Positions 53,492 through 61,721 of a stretch of 64,000 nucleotides of DNA are shown here, in pieces. The stretch is from Pseudomonas laurylsulfativorans (GTDB lineage: Bacteria; Pseudomonadota; Gammaproteobacteria; Pseudomonadales; Pseudomonadaceae): NCBI RefSeq assembly GCF_002906155.1, contig NZ_MUJK01000004.1, positions 496,001 to 560,000 of the forward strand, given 5' to 3'. How positions within the stretch are numbered: position 1 is the stretch's first letter; each line of letters begins with the position of its first letter. The notes beneath the pieces were generated by a model that ran no database searches, was not told the DNA's origin, and was given only the letters and a program-made list of their open reading frames with translations. A program made the position numbers and the translations under genes.

Positions 53492-55762
53492 TCAGAAGCG
53501 GCTGGTCACGCTCAGGCCGACGGTACGCGGGTCGCCGTAGGTGATGACGTATTGGCCCAGTGTCCCGTTCGGACGACCGTGGACCTGATAGCGACGGTCG
53601 GTGACGTTGTTCACGAAACCGGTGACGCTGAGTTTTTCATCCGGGCTGTACCAGGTCAGGCGAGTATTGGCCAAGGTGTAATGCGGTTGGCTGAGGGTCT
53701 TGTCAGCACTGCTCTGGCGATCGGCGAGGAAGTATTCCTTGTCGCGAAAACTCACATCGCCGCCAGCCACCAGCTTGCCACCGACTTCCAACGGGAACGT
53801 GTAATCGGCGCCGAGCGCGACCACGTTGCGCGGAGAGCGTACGAAGCTGTTGCCGCTGTAATCACCCGTGACGACCCCGGTGTTGGGGTTGGTGTTCTTG
53901 AAGTCGGTGTATTCGGTGTCGAGGAACGATACTGCGGCACGCAGATGCAGGTAATCAGTCGGCTGGGCTTCGAGTTCCAGTTCGGCACCCTTGACCGTAC
54001 CCTTGGCGCCGTTGGTCAATGCGGTGGTCAGCACCCCGTTGTTGACCGTCAGCAGGTTCACCTGAATATCCGAATAGTCGTAGTAGAAGATGTTGGCGTT
54101 GGCGGTCAGGCGATGATCGAACCACTCGGATTTGAGGCCGAGTTCGTAGGCGTCGAGTTGTTCCGGGTCGACCGTGGTCAGCTGAGAAAGGCTGGTGGAC
54201 AGGCCGGTGTTGAAACCGCCAGAGCGGAAACCGTGGGCATAGCGAAAGAACACGCGCAGGTTGTCGTTGATCCGGTACTCGGGCGTCAGGTCATAGGTCC
54301 AGGCTTCCCAGGTCTTGTCTTCCTGGCGATTGCCGTTGGTGCCGACGCCACGCAGCGGCACCAGCGGGCCGTCGGCCGTGATGCGGGTCAGTTGCGTCAG
54401 GTCGAGGTCGATGTCTTTCTTTTCCTGGGTCCAGCGCAGGCCGCCAGTCACGCTGAAATCTTCGGTGAAGTCGTAGGTCAGGTTGCCGAACAGCGCGTAG
54501 CTGTCGGTCTTGTGGTCATAGCTCAGATCACGAAAGTCGGTGACGCCGCCAATCTGGTTGGAACCGGTGCCGTTAGGTGTCGGGCCAGGTGTGACGATGC
54601 GCTGCGCAGAGCTGTCGAGGTCTTCGTGGAAGTAATGCGCGCCCAGCAGCCAGCGCAGGGTTTCCTGCTGCGGCGATGCCAGGCGCAGTTCCTGGGAGTA
54701 TTGAGCGTATTTGTTGTCGGTAATCGCTGCGCCGTTGACTTCAAACGGCGTGTAGTCGGCGTCGCTGGTCGACTGATTGCGAATGTAGTCATAGGCACTG
54801 ATGGAGGTCAGGGTGTAGTCACCCAGGTGCCAGTTCAGGGTCAGCGAAGTGCCATCGTGATTGAGCTTGGAGTCTTCATTGACATTGATTGCGATATCGC
54901 GCCCGCGAGGCCTTTCGAAGCCGACGTTGTAGTAACGCCCGACCGCGAGCGAGCCGTTGCTGCCATCGCCTTTGAATTCGCGGCTGTGGACCTTGAGCAG
55001 TGCCTCAAGATCATCATTGACCTGGGCAAGGAACTGCAGGCGTACGGCTTTCTTGTTGACGTCGCCATAGGTGTTGTCGTCCACCAGGTTCTTCTGGAAG
55101 CCGTCACGCTCTTCGGAATACAGCGCGACCCGCGCTGCGAGTTTCTCATCCACCAGCGCTCCCCCCAGGGCGCCGCTGACGATGCGTTCGTTCTTGGTGC
55201 CAAACCCGATCGTGCCGAAGCCGTCCGTGTCGAAGGTCGGTTTTTTGGAGATGACATTCACCGCGCCCGCGGTGGTGTTCTTGCCGTACAGCGTGCCTTG
55301 CGGACCCCGCAGGATTTCGATGCGCTCGAGGTCGAACAACGGTCCGCCACCGGCAACCGGTGCATTGAGGTAGACGTCATCGGCGTAGATCCCCACCGGG
55401 AAAACGGTGGCTGCGCCCGTATCACCCGTACCGAGACCACGGATGTACCAACGCGGCCGGCCATCGCCGTCCGGGTTTTTTGCCGAGGTATTGGGAACGA
55501 ATGTCGTGATGTCACCCATGTTGCGCACGCCATCGGCGACCAGACTGGTGCCCTGTATCGCTGACACCGCCACCGGAATCTCTTGCAGGGTTTCTTCCCG
55601 GTGTTGAGCGGTGACGGTGACGGTCTTGAGTGAAGGCTCGGTAGCGGTTTTGCTGCTGTCGACCTCGGTGGATTCTGCCGCCAGCAATCCCTCGCTGACG
55701 CCGCCCCCGGCGAGCAACAACGTTAGCCAGATACTTTTGGTGATTGGATTAAGTTTATGCAT
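53492..55762 (-). CDS. TonB-dependent outer-membrane receptor 2
   Basis: 756 residues. Signal peptide (cleavage near LLAAEST at about 29), a plug starting VTVTAQHREETLQEIPVAVS and including ERIEILRGPQGTLYGKNTTAGAVNVISKKP, and a barrel ending in VTSRF. This plug start is of the VTAxRRxExLQxVPVAV type, common in receptors for organic substrates. Only one internal Met (VRNMGD) and no Cys. A -24/-12 promoter match lies 39 nt upstream. Confidence 0.9.
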   Translation of the reverse strand: MHKLNPITKSIWLTLLLAGGGVSEGLLAAESTEVDSSKTATEPSLKTVTVTAQHREETLQEIPVAVSAIQGTSLVADGVRNMGDITTFVPNTSAKNPDGDGRPRWYIRGLGTGDTGAATVFPVGIYADDVYLNAPVAGGGPLFDLERIEILRGPQGTLYGKNTTAGAVNVISKKPTFDTDGFGTIGFGTKNERIVSGALGGALVDEKLAARVALYSEERDGFQKNLVDDNTYGDVNKKAVRLQFLAQVNDDLEALLKVHSREFKGDGSNGSLAVGRYYNVGFERPRGRDIAINVNEDSKLNHDGTSLTLNWHLGDYTLTSISAYDYIRNQSTSDADYTPFEVNGAAITDNKYAQYSQELRLASPQQETLRWLLGAHYFHEDLDSSAQRIVTPGPTPNGTGSNQIGGVTDFRDLSYDHKTDSYALFGNLTYDFTEDFSVTGGLRWTQEKKDIDLDLTQLTRITADGPLVPLRGVGTNGNRQEDKTWEAWTYDLTPEYRINDNLRVFFRYAHGFRSGGFNTGLSTSLSQLTTVDPEQLDAYELGLKSEWFDHRLTANANIFYYDYSDIQVNLLTVNNGVLTTALTNGAKGTVKGAELELEAQPTDYLHLRAAVSFLDTEYTDFKNTNPNTGVVTGDYSGNSFVRSPRNVVALGADYTFPLEVGGKLVAGGDVSFRDKEYFLADRQSSADKTLSQPHYTLANTRLTWYSPDEKLSVTGFVNNVTDRRYQVHGRPNGTLGQYVITYGDPRTVGLSVTSRF

Positions 55763-56161
55763 TTGAGTCTCCCCCGATAAAGTTTCACTAGAGGGGCTTG
55801 AGCAGAGATCGTGCCAATTGCTTTTTTTTGCGCGGTTAGTTTTATCAAGATGTTGAAAACAAAGGATTTATTAAGTGCGTAAGTTGTACGTTTAGCCGAA
55901 TTTTTATGAGTTTGTTAGTTGGATCCAGTCTGCTGGGAAGTGCCTGTCAGGTATTCGGCAGAAGTTGCTTGGCGGGTGTTGCTGGAGCAGCAGGCGGAAC
56001 GGAGGAAAGTGTTGCCAGGCCAGCAATTCGTTGGCCTTGTGGACGCCTTCGCCAGCAAGCCGGCTCCTACAGTGTTTGTGTTAAATCATCCTTCTACTTC
56101 AACGCAAAACCTGTAGGAGCCGGCTTGCCGGCGATGGCGTCTTCACAGGCGCTGAAAAACC
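55763..56161. other. Intergenic region before receptor 2
   Basis: 399 bp without a gene. It holds the sigma-54 match near its left end, an AT-rich stretch at 55815-55915 that could bind IHF or an activator, and two REP elements in divergent arrangement (56046-56073 and 56110-56140). Confidence 0.6.
55801..55817 (-). promoter_or_regulatory. Sigma-54 promoter match upstream of receptor 2
   Basis: On the minus strand TTGGCACGATCTCTGCT: matches YTGGCACG-N4-TTGCW with one mismatch (C for the first T of the -12 element) and exact spacing. Confidence 0.65.
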
Positions 56162-57220
56162 TCAAACTGCCAATCGGGACGTGGAGCCAATGACCTTTTC
56201 CAACACGCTGAAATCGATCCAGTCGCGCACATCGAAACGCCGCGGAATAAAGTCCCAGCGATGCAGGAAATCAGTGAAATCCTGCAATGCTTCAATGGAT
56301 CGTGCATCCAGCGTCGTGCGCAAGCGACGATGAGCGTCTTCGCCGTACGCCGCGGCGACCCAGTACTCGCTGGTGTTGAGTTCCCGTGCGAGAAAACGCC
56401 GGGTTTCGTCTGGATTGGCCCATGCCCATTGCTCGGTGCGCAGCACGGTATCAACGATGTTCACACTGGCGTCGAAATGCTCGTGCAGCAGGTGGGTGTC
56501 GACGGTCAGGGTCCGTGGCGTGCCGTTGTTCGAGCGGATCAGCGGGTCGGGGTGAGAGCCGGTATCGACGACCACCTGCAATCCGAACTCGTTGGCCAGG
56601 TGCACGGCGTGCGCGCCCTTGAGAAAAATCGCATCGATGTCGCCACGCAACAAGCCGATCAGTTCATTGTTGCGACGGCTGACGCGCGTGACATCGAGGC
56701 TGACTTCCGACCCGTAGACGTGCTGTTTTTGATCGTCGCTGTAGGTGCCGCCATAGGGGTAGTCCACCAACTCGACATCAGACACCTCCAGGCCTTCGAG
56801 CTTGAGGGCGTTTTCCAGGCCGCGCAGGGCCTGGGCGCGAGTGAAGTCGATCTGCACGTTGGCCCATTTTGGCAACCCGAAGCGGCGGTTCTTCAGGTCG
56901 CGAATGCTCTTCACACCGGATTCCGCGGTGGTCAGGATCAGCTGCACCTCGTCGCTCCAGGACAGCCCCAGCACCCGGGTCTGTACGCCGCTGGCATAGG
57001 CCCAGATGGCCGGGATGTTGCCGCCGTGACGTACCGAGTTTTTCAGGTGATGGTCGTAATGGGCTTCGCGAACTTCCCGCTCACTGGACTCGCGCAGGGA
57101 TTGGATATTCGTGCCGAACGGCGCAAAGGCTTGCGCCAGTCGACCGGATTGCACGGCGATGCCAAGCCCCGTGGGAACAGGGCTATGGGTGTACCAAAGC
57201 GTATCGAGTGGTTTGCTCAT
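56162..57220 (-). CDS. DszB-like cytosolic protein, Ser at the catalytic Cys position
   Basis: 352 residues, no signal peptide, AAGGA 6 nt before the ATG. It resembles the 2-(2'-hydroxyphenyl)benzenesulfinate desulfinase DszB, which has a periplasmic-binding-protein fold: start DTLWYTHSPVPTGLG, then His54 (EAHYDH) and Arg64 (SVRHGGNIPAIW), spaced 10 as DszB His60/Arg70. The position of DszB Cys27 is Ser13. It contains no Met except the initiator and no Cys. Close paralogue of the next upstream gene. It may have lost desulfinase activity or use another chemistry. Automatic labels as an ABC binding protein conflict with the missing signal. Confidence 0.75.
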   Translation of the reverse strand: MSKPLDTLWYTHSPVPTGLGIAVQSGRLAQAFAPFGTNIQSLRESSEREVREAHYDHHLKNSVRHGGNIPAIWAYASGVQTRVLGLSWSDEVQLILTTAESGVKSIRDLKNRRFGLPKWANVQIDFTRAQALRGLENALKLEGLEVSDVELVDYPYGGTYSDDQKQHVYGSEVSLDVTRVSRRNNELIGLLRGDIDAIFLKGAHAVHLANEFGLQVVVDTGSHPDPLIRSNNGTPRTLTVDTHLLHEHFDASVNIVDTVLRTEQWAWANPDETRRFLARELNTSEYWVAAAYGEDAHRRLRTTLDARSIEALQDFTDFLHRWDFIPRRFDVRDWIDFSVLEKVIGSTSRLAV

Positions 57221-57256
57221 AAAGTCCTTCAGTGCCGATCCATGAAACCTGGCGGG

Positions 57257-58309
57257 TTAGCCTGCCAGTGCGGTAGGTGTTTGCAGCAACGCGTCCAGCG
57301 GACGAGGATCGATCCAGTCGCGCACGTCGAAGCTTTTCGGGATGAAGCGCCAGCGATGCAGGAAGTGTGTGAAGTCCTGCAGGGCGTCGATGGCCTGCTC
57401 ATCCAGTTCGGTGCGCAAGCGCAGATGAGCATCGTTGCCATAGGCGGCGCTGACCCAGTATTCGCTACTGTTGGTTTCCCGGGCCAGGTAGCGGCGGGTG
57501 TCTTCCGGATGGGTGTGGGCCCAATGTTCGGCGCGTCGTACGGAGTCGAGAATGCCGGTGGCGACATCGAAGTGGTTATCCAGCAGGTTCAGGTCCACGG
57601 CCAGCGTGCGCGGGGTGCCATTGTTGCTGCGAATCAGGGGCTCGGGGTGCGAGCCGGTGTCGATGACGGTATGCAGGCCAAACTCATGGGCCTGCCGGGC
57701 GGCGCTGGCGCCCTTGAGGAAGATTGCATCGACCTCGCCGCGCAGCAAACCCACCAACTCCAGGTTGCGTCCCTCAACCCGCTGCGTACTGACCGGCGTG
57801 CCGTTTACGGTGCTGACCTGTGGATCACTGAACGTGCCTTCATAGCGAAAGTTCACAAGCTGCACGTCGCCGACCTGCAGGCCTTCCAGTTTCAGGGCGT
57901 TTTCCAGCCCGCGCAGGGCCTGGGCGCGCGTAAAGTCGATTTGCGCGCCAGCCCAGTCGGGCAAGCCGAAACGGCGTCCCTTGAGGTCCTTGACGGATTT
58001 GATGCCGCTGTCGGGAAGGGTCAGGATCAGTTGCACTTCATCGGCCCAGGACAGGCCAATGACCCGGGTTTCCCGGCCTTGGGCCCTGGCCCAGATGGCC
58101 GGGATGTTGCCGCCGTGGCGTACCGAGTTGCGCAGGGTGTGATCGAAGTGCGATTCACGCACGGCCTTGTCGGTGGATTCGCGCAGCGATTGCACTTGCG
58201 TGCCCAACGCGCCGACGGTGTCTTGCAGCCAGCCTTTTTGCACGGCGATGCCCAGCCCGGTGGGGACCGGGCAGCGGGTGTACCAAAGGGTGTCCAGAGG
58301 TTGAGTCAT
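57257..58309 (-). CDS. DszB-like desulfinase homologue with catalytic Cys
   Basis: 350 residues from ATG 58309 (GGGAG 8 nt upstream; TTG 58312 is a weaker alternative). No signal peptide. Start DTLWYTRCPVPTGLG places Cys13 at DszB Cys27; His54 (ESHFDH) and Arg64 (SVRHGGNIP) match His60 and Arg70. DszB-type enzymes cleave an aryl sulfinate to release sulfite. Cys13 is the only sulfur-containing residue besides the initiator Met. It starts 20 nt after the SsuD-like gene and precedes its paralogue by 36 nt, so the three form an operon. Confidence 0.8.
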   Translation of the reverse strand: MTQPLDTLWYTRCPVPTGLGIAVQKGWLQDTVGALGTQVQSLRESTDKAVRESHFDHTLRNSVRHGGNIPAIWARAQGRETRVIGLSWADEVQLILTLPDSGIKSVKDLKGRRFGLPDWAGAQIDFTRAQALRGLENALKLEGLQVGDVQLVNFRYEGTFSDPQVSTVNGTPVSTQRVEGRNLELVGLLRGEVDAIFLKGASAARQAHEFGLHTVIDTGSHPEPLIRSNNGTPRTLAVDLNLLDNHFDVATGILDSVRRAEHWAHTHPEDTRRYLARETNSSEYWVSAAYGNDAHLRLRTELDEQAIDALQDFTHFLHRWRFIPKSFDVRDWIDPRPLDALLQTPTALAG

Positions 58310-58329
58310 CAATGATTCTCCCGCAGCGC

Positions 58330-59490
58330 TCAGGCGCTGGCCTTCAAATGAGTTGCCGGTTGTACGGCAGGGCGTTGGTGCACCAGCGGCAGAACCTCCT
58401 GGCCGATGCGCAGGGCTTCTTCCAAGTGTGGGTTACCCGCCAGGATGAAGGTCGAAAATCCAGCGTCGCGGTACTCCACCAGGCGTTCGGCGATGTTCTG
58501 GTGGCTACCCACCAGGCCCACGGTTGGCCCCGGTTTGGCTTTGGCGAAACCGGCCCACAGGTTTGGACCGATGATCAAGTCGTCGAAGCGGTCGATGTTC
58601 TGGTGGTAGGCGGTTTGCCGTGCGCCACCCACCGAATCCGAACCACTGGTAAAGCCTTTGGCGAGCGTACTGCTCTGGCCTTCGAGCTTGTCGAACTGGC
58701 GACGCAAATCTTTCCATGCCAGCTCTTCGGTTTCCCGGGCGAACAGGTCGACCCTGAGACCGAAACGCACGCTGCGCCCCTGTTTGTCTGCCAGTTCGCG
58801 CACCCGTTCGATATGCGGCTTGAGCTTGTCGATCGGCTCGGCCCAGTTCAGGTAAACGTCTGCGTGTCTTGCGGCCACATCCAGGGCGGCGTCGGAAAAT
58901 CCGGAAAAGTACACACCGGGTTTGCGCTCGTTATGCAGGCCGTGGGGCAGAGCGCCGTTCTCCAGTTGATAGATATCGCCGTCGTAGGAAAAACGCTCGT
59001 TCTGCCAAAGGCCCTGGATGATGTCGAGGAATTCACCGGTACGCTTGTAGCGCAGGTCATGTTCGAGGAAATCACCGTTGGCTCGCTGACTGGCCGGGTT
59101 GCCACCGGTGATGATGTTCCACTCCAGGCGACCGCGGCTGAGGTTTTGCAGGATGGCTGCTTGTTGTGCGGCGTAGGCCGGCAAGGTCCAGGTGGCCTGG
59201 AACGCGATCAGGAATTTGATGCGGCGGGTTTCACGGGCCAAGGCCGCTGCGGCAATCCAAGGCTCCGGGCCGGTGGGCAACAAGGCACCTTCAAAACCGG
59301 CCAGCTCCGCGGCTTTGGCCACTTGAGCGATGTAGTCGATGTAGGTGAAGTCGTCCGGCTCGCCGTTGGGCAAACGCCCTGGTGCGATGTTGCCGGGACG
59401 ATAGTGAGGATTGCCGCGGTTGTGTTTGTCCGTGGTCAGTTGCGGACCGTCGGTGCCCAGTGGCAGGCGCCAGAAAAATTCAGTGCTCAT
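58330..59490 (-). CDS. SsuD-like FMNH2-dependent monooxygenase
   Basis: 386 residues from ATG 59490 (AGGAG 6 nt upstream). Bacterial luciferase-like fold with SsuD landmarks: FFWRLPLGTDG start, ALLPTG, NIITGGNPAS, PGVYFSGFSD, RFGLRVDLFARET, PNLWAG, and FILAGNPHLEEALRIG. Related enzymes (SsuD, SfnG, DszA) oxygenate sulfonates or sulfones to sulfite or sulfinate. It has no internal Met and no Cys at all. First gene of the operon with the two DszB-like genes, under a sigma-54 promoter match. A flavin reductase is not adjacent. Confidence 0.88.
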   Translation of the reverse strand: MSTEFFWRLPLGTDGPQLTTDKHNRGNPHYRPGNIAPGRLPNGEPDDFTYIDYIAQVAKAAELAGFEGALLPTGPEPWIAAAALARETRRIKFLIAFQATWTLPAYAAQQAAILQNLSRGRLEWNIITGGNPASQRANGDFLEHDLRYKRTGEFLDIIQGLWQNERFSYDGDIYQLENGALPHGLHNERKPGVYFSGFSDAALDVAARHADVYLNWAEPIDKLKPHIERVRELADKQGRSVRFGLRVDLFARETEELAWKDLRRQFDKLEGQSSTLAKGFTSGSDSVGGARQTAYHQNIDRFDDLIIGPNLWAGFAKAKPGPTVGLVGSHQNIAERLVEYRDAGFSTFILAGNPHLEEALRIGQEVLPLVHQRPAVQPATHLKASA

Positions 59491-59553
59491 GGGTTGCTCC
59501 TGATTCAAGTAAGCGGTACGCCGCGCAGGTGCGAGGATGTCTTGTCAGGGGGA

Positions 59554-59570
59554 TTGCAACGGATATGCCA
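59554..59570 (-). promoter_or_regulatory. Sigma-54 promoter match upstream of the SsuD-like gene
   Basis: On the minus strand TGGCATATCCGTTGCAA: TGGCAY-N5-TTGCA with exact GG/GC spacing, about 64 nt before the ATG. Confidence 0.65.
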
Positions 59571-59657
59571 TGCTCGGCCCCGTGGATTTTGGCCAACAGG
59601 GCCGGGCGTTTGGTGGGGGCGGTAAGTGATTGCCCGCTCCGGGGTGTTTCTGTAGCA

Positions 59658-59688
59658 GCACCCCGTCAGCAATGATTGCTCGGGGTGC
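59658..59688. promoter_or_regulatory. 31-bp palindrome, candidate activator site
   Basis: Arms GCACCCCG (59658-59665) / CGGGGTGC (59681-59688) enclose a second dyad AGCAAT-G-ATTGCT. It lies about 90-120 bp upstream of the -24/-12 element, the usual place of an enhancer-binding-protein site. No T run follows, so a terminator is less likely. Confidence 0.5.
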
Positions 59689-59713
59689 AGCAAGGGGGGG
59701 CATCGCACGCGTT

Positions 59714-59800
59714 TCTGTAGGAGCCGGCTTGCTGGCGATGAGGCCGCTGGATTTCGCGCGATCTTGAGGGCGCCATCGCTGGCAAGCCAGCTCCTACAGG
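59714..59800. repeat. REP pair (REPIN)
   Basis: Inverted GTAGGAGCCGGCTTGCTGG arms; a further truncated REP follows at 59821-59846. Confidence 0.88.
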
Positions 59801-59852
59801 TCCGCGTTGTGAATCCGATTTTGTAGGCGCCGGCCGGCGATGGCGGTCTTGA

Positions 59853-61721
59853 TTACGCCGGTGCTGTGGCGATGATGTCGTCAATCGAGGCACCCGCTTC
59901 GGCACTGCGCAGGTACGTCTGGTACAACGCCGCATAGGCGCCATCCTGATCGATCAATTGGCTGTGAGGGCCTTGTTCGACCAGCCGACCGTGGCGGATG
60001 ACCGCAATGCGATCGGCATCGCGGATGGTTGCCAGGTGGTGGGCGATGATGATGGCCGTGCGACCTTCGCATAATCGGCGAAACGCACGCTGGATGCGGC
60101 GCTCGGTATGGATGTCGACGGCCGAGGTCGCTTCGTCCAGGACCAGTACCGCCGGGTCCGCAAGGTAGGCGCGCACCAGGCAGACCAATTGCCGCTGGCC
60201 ATGGCTCAGGTGTCCGCCCAGTGGTCCGACTTCGGTTTGGTATTGATGCGGCAACCGCTCCAGCACTTCGTCCGCGCCCAACTCCCTGGCGGCGGCGATC
60301 AGACTCGCGTCGTCGGCGTCGGGAGAGGCCAAGCGCAGGTTGTCGAGAATGCTGCCGCTGAACAGCACGTTGTCCTGCAGGACAACGCCGACGTTACGTC
60401 GCAATGCTTGCTGGGTGAGGTCACGGATATCGATGCCATCCAGTCTCACCGCCCCCGATTGCACTTCGTAAAAACGCGTGAGCAATTGCACCAGGGTGCT
60501 TTTCCCGTGACCCGATGGCCCGACGATCGCCAGCACTTCACCGGCACGAATGTGCAGGTCCAGGTCATCGATGACCGGCGAAGGGCTGTCGGCGTTGTAG
60601 GCAAACCGCACGCGCTCGAAACTCACGTCCCCTCGGGCTTTGTCGAGGCTGCGTGGCGTGGCGCTGTCGCTGATCTCCGGTCGGGTGTCGAGCAACAGGA
60701 AGATCCGTTGAGCCGAGGCCGAACCGGTGGCGTAGCGCTCGAACAGGTCCGACAGCTCCTGCAATGGCCCGAGGAACAGGAATACATAAAACAAACTCTC
60801 GGCGATCTGGCCAACGGTCACGTCTGCCTGCGCCAGGCCATAAGCCCCCACCAGCAACAGCACTGCCATGCCGGCCGAGCTGAGCAGGGCGGTGAACGGC
60901 GCGAACCAGCTTGATCGCAGGCTGCCGCGGATCAGCGCGTGGTTGAAATCATCCAGCAGACCGCGATAGCGCCGCAGGTTCGGCGCTTGCTGAGCGCACT
61001 GCTGCAACATGCGCGCGCCGCTCACGCTCTCCACCAGATGCGCAGTGAAGCGGCTGCGGTTCTCTGCGACCTTGGCCCAGTTACGTTGGGAGATACGCTT
61101 GAAACCCCAGGTCGCCAGCACCAGCAAGGGCACGGTGGCGGCGAGGCTCAGAAAGAACCGCGGCTCGATACGCCACAACATCACCGAAGCCAGCCCGCAC
61201 CGTAGCAAGGCGCCCAGAAGCTCAGGTGGGCCTTGTATCACCAGGGGTTCAAGGGCATCGACATCACGGTCGACACGAGAAATGATCCGCCCGGCCTTGG
61301 TCCGGTCGAAGTAGCTGACGCTCAACCCCTGGACATGCGCAAACACCTGCACTCTCAGGTTGTTGAGCACCCGGATTGCCGCACTGCCGGCTATGAACTG
61401 CGAGACCCCGGCAAGCAGAAACCGCCCGAGCCAACTGGCCGCCAACCCCAGGCCGAGCCAGAGTACGAGGCGCTCATCGAGCAGCCAGTGATCGTTCTGT
61501 TGAATCAGCCCGCGGTCAAGCAATTCACGGACGAACCAGGGCCGCAGGAACACGGTCAACACCAGCAATAACTCAATGCCGATGACCCCGGCGATATGCC
61601 GGCGTATGGGTTTCAGCAGCGGCAGAAGACGACTGAACATGCTGCGGTCCAAGGCCTTCCTGGCCAGCATTTCTTCAATTTCGATATCGCTCAGGGCCTT
61701 GCCGGCGATTGGGTTAGCCAT
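59853..61721 (-). CDS. ABC exporter half-transporter, catalytic subunit
   Basis: 622 residues: an N-terminal six-helix ABC_membrane domain (about 35-330) and a nucleotide-binding domain. Walker A GPSGHGKST, signature LSHGQRQL (His for the first Gly of LSGGQ), Walker B VLVLDEATSA with catalytic Glu, and H-loop IIIAHHLATI. It overlaps the end of the upstream half-transporter gene by 8 nt, so the pair should make a heterodimer. Export substrate unknown; context suggests a by-product of organosulfur metabolism. Confidence 0.9.
   Translation of the reverse strand: MANPIAGKALSDIEIEEMLARKALDRSMFSRLLPLLKPIRRHIAGVIGIELLLVLTVFLRPWFVRELLDRGLIQQNDHWLLDERLVLWLGLGLAASWLGRFLLAGVSQFIAGSAAIRVLNNLRVQVFAHVQGLSVSYFDRTKAGRIISRVDRDVDALEPLVIQGPPELLGALLRCGLASVMLWRIEPRFFLSLAATVPLLVLATWGFKRISQRNWAKVAENRSRFTAHLVESVSGARMLQQCAQQAPNLRRYRGLLDDFNHALIRGSLRSSWFAPFTALLSSAGMAVLLLVGAYGLAQADVTVGQIAESLFYVFLFLGPLQELSDLFERYATGSASAQRIFLLLDTRPEISDSATPRSLDKARGDVSFERVRFAYNADSPSPVIDDLDLHIRAGEVLAIVGPSGHGKSTLVQLLTRFYEVQSGAVRLDGIDIRDLTQQALRRNVGVVLQDNVLFSGSILDNLRLASPDADDASLIAAARELGADEVLERLPHQYQTEVGPLGGHLSHGQRQLVCLVRAYLADPAVLVLDEATSAVDIHTERRIQRAFRRLCEGRTAIIIAHHLATIRDADRIAVIRHGRLVEQGPHSQLIDQDGAYAALYQTYLRSAEAGASIDDIIATAPA

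Larger units (their letters stand above)
59491..59852. other. Regulatory intergenic region before the SsuD-like operon
   Basis: 362 bp without a gene. From the gene outward: sigma-54 promoter match (59554-59570), a 31-bp palindrome (59658-59688), a REP pair (59714-59800) and a partial REP (59821-59846) next to the ABC exporter stop. Confidence 0.75.

Noticed and set aside
53429..55564. Long 711-codon open frame on the plus strand
   Set aside because: Antisense to receptor 2. It begins inside a REP pair and has no domain signature.
56162..58309. Annotation of the two DszB-like genes as periplasmic ABC substrate-binding proteins
   Set aside because: Both have well-placed ribosome-binding sites at starts without any signal peptide, and they keep DszB-type active-site spacing. 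The similarity to binding proteins is explained by the shared fold.
56261..58315. Long 684-codon open frame on the plus strand
   Set aside because: Antisense to both DszB-like genes, with internally repeated sequence because the two genes are paralogues. No ribosome-binding site and no family motif.
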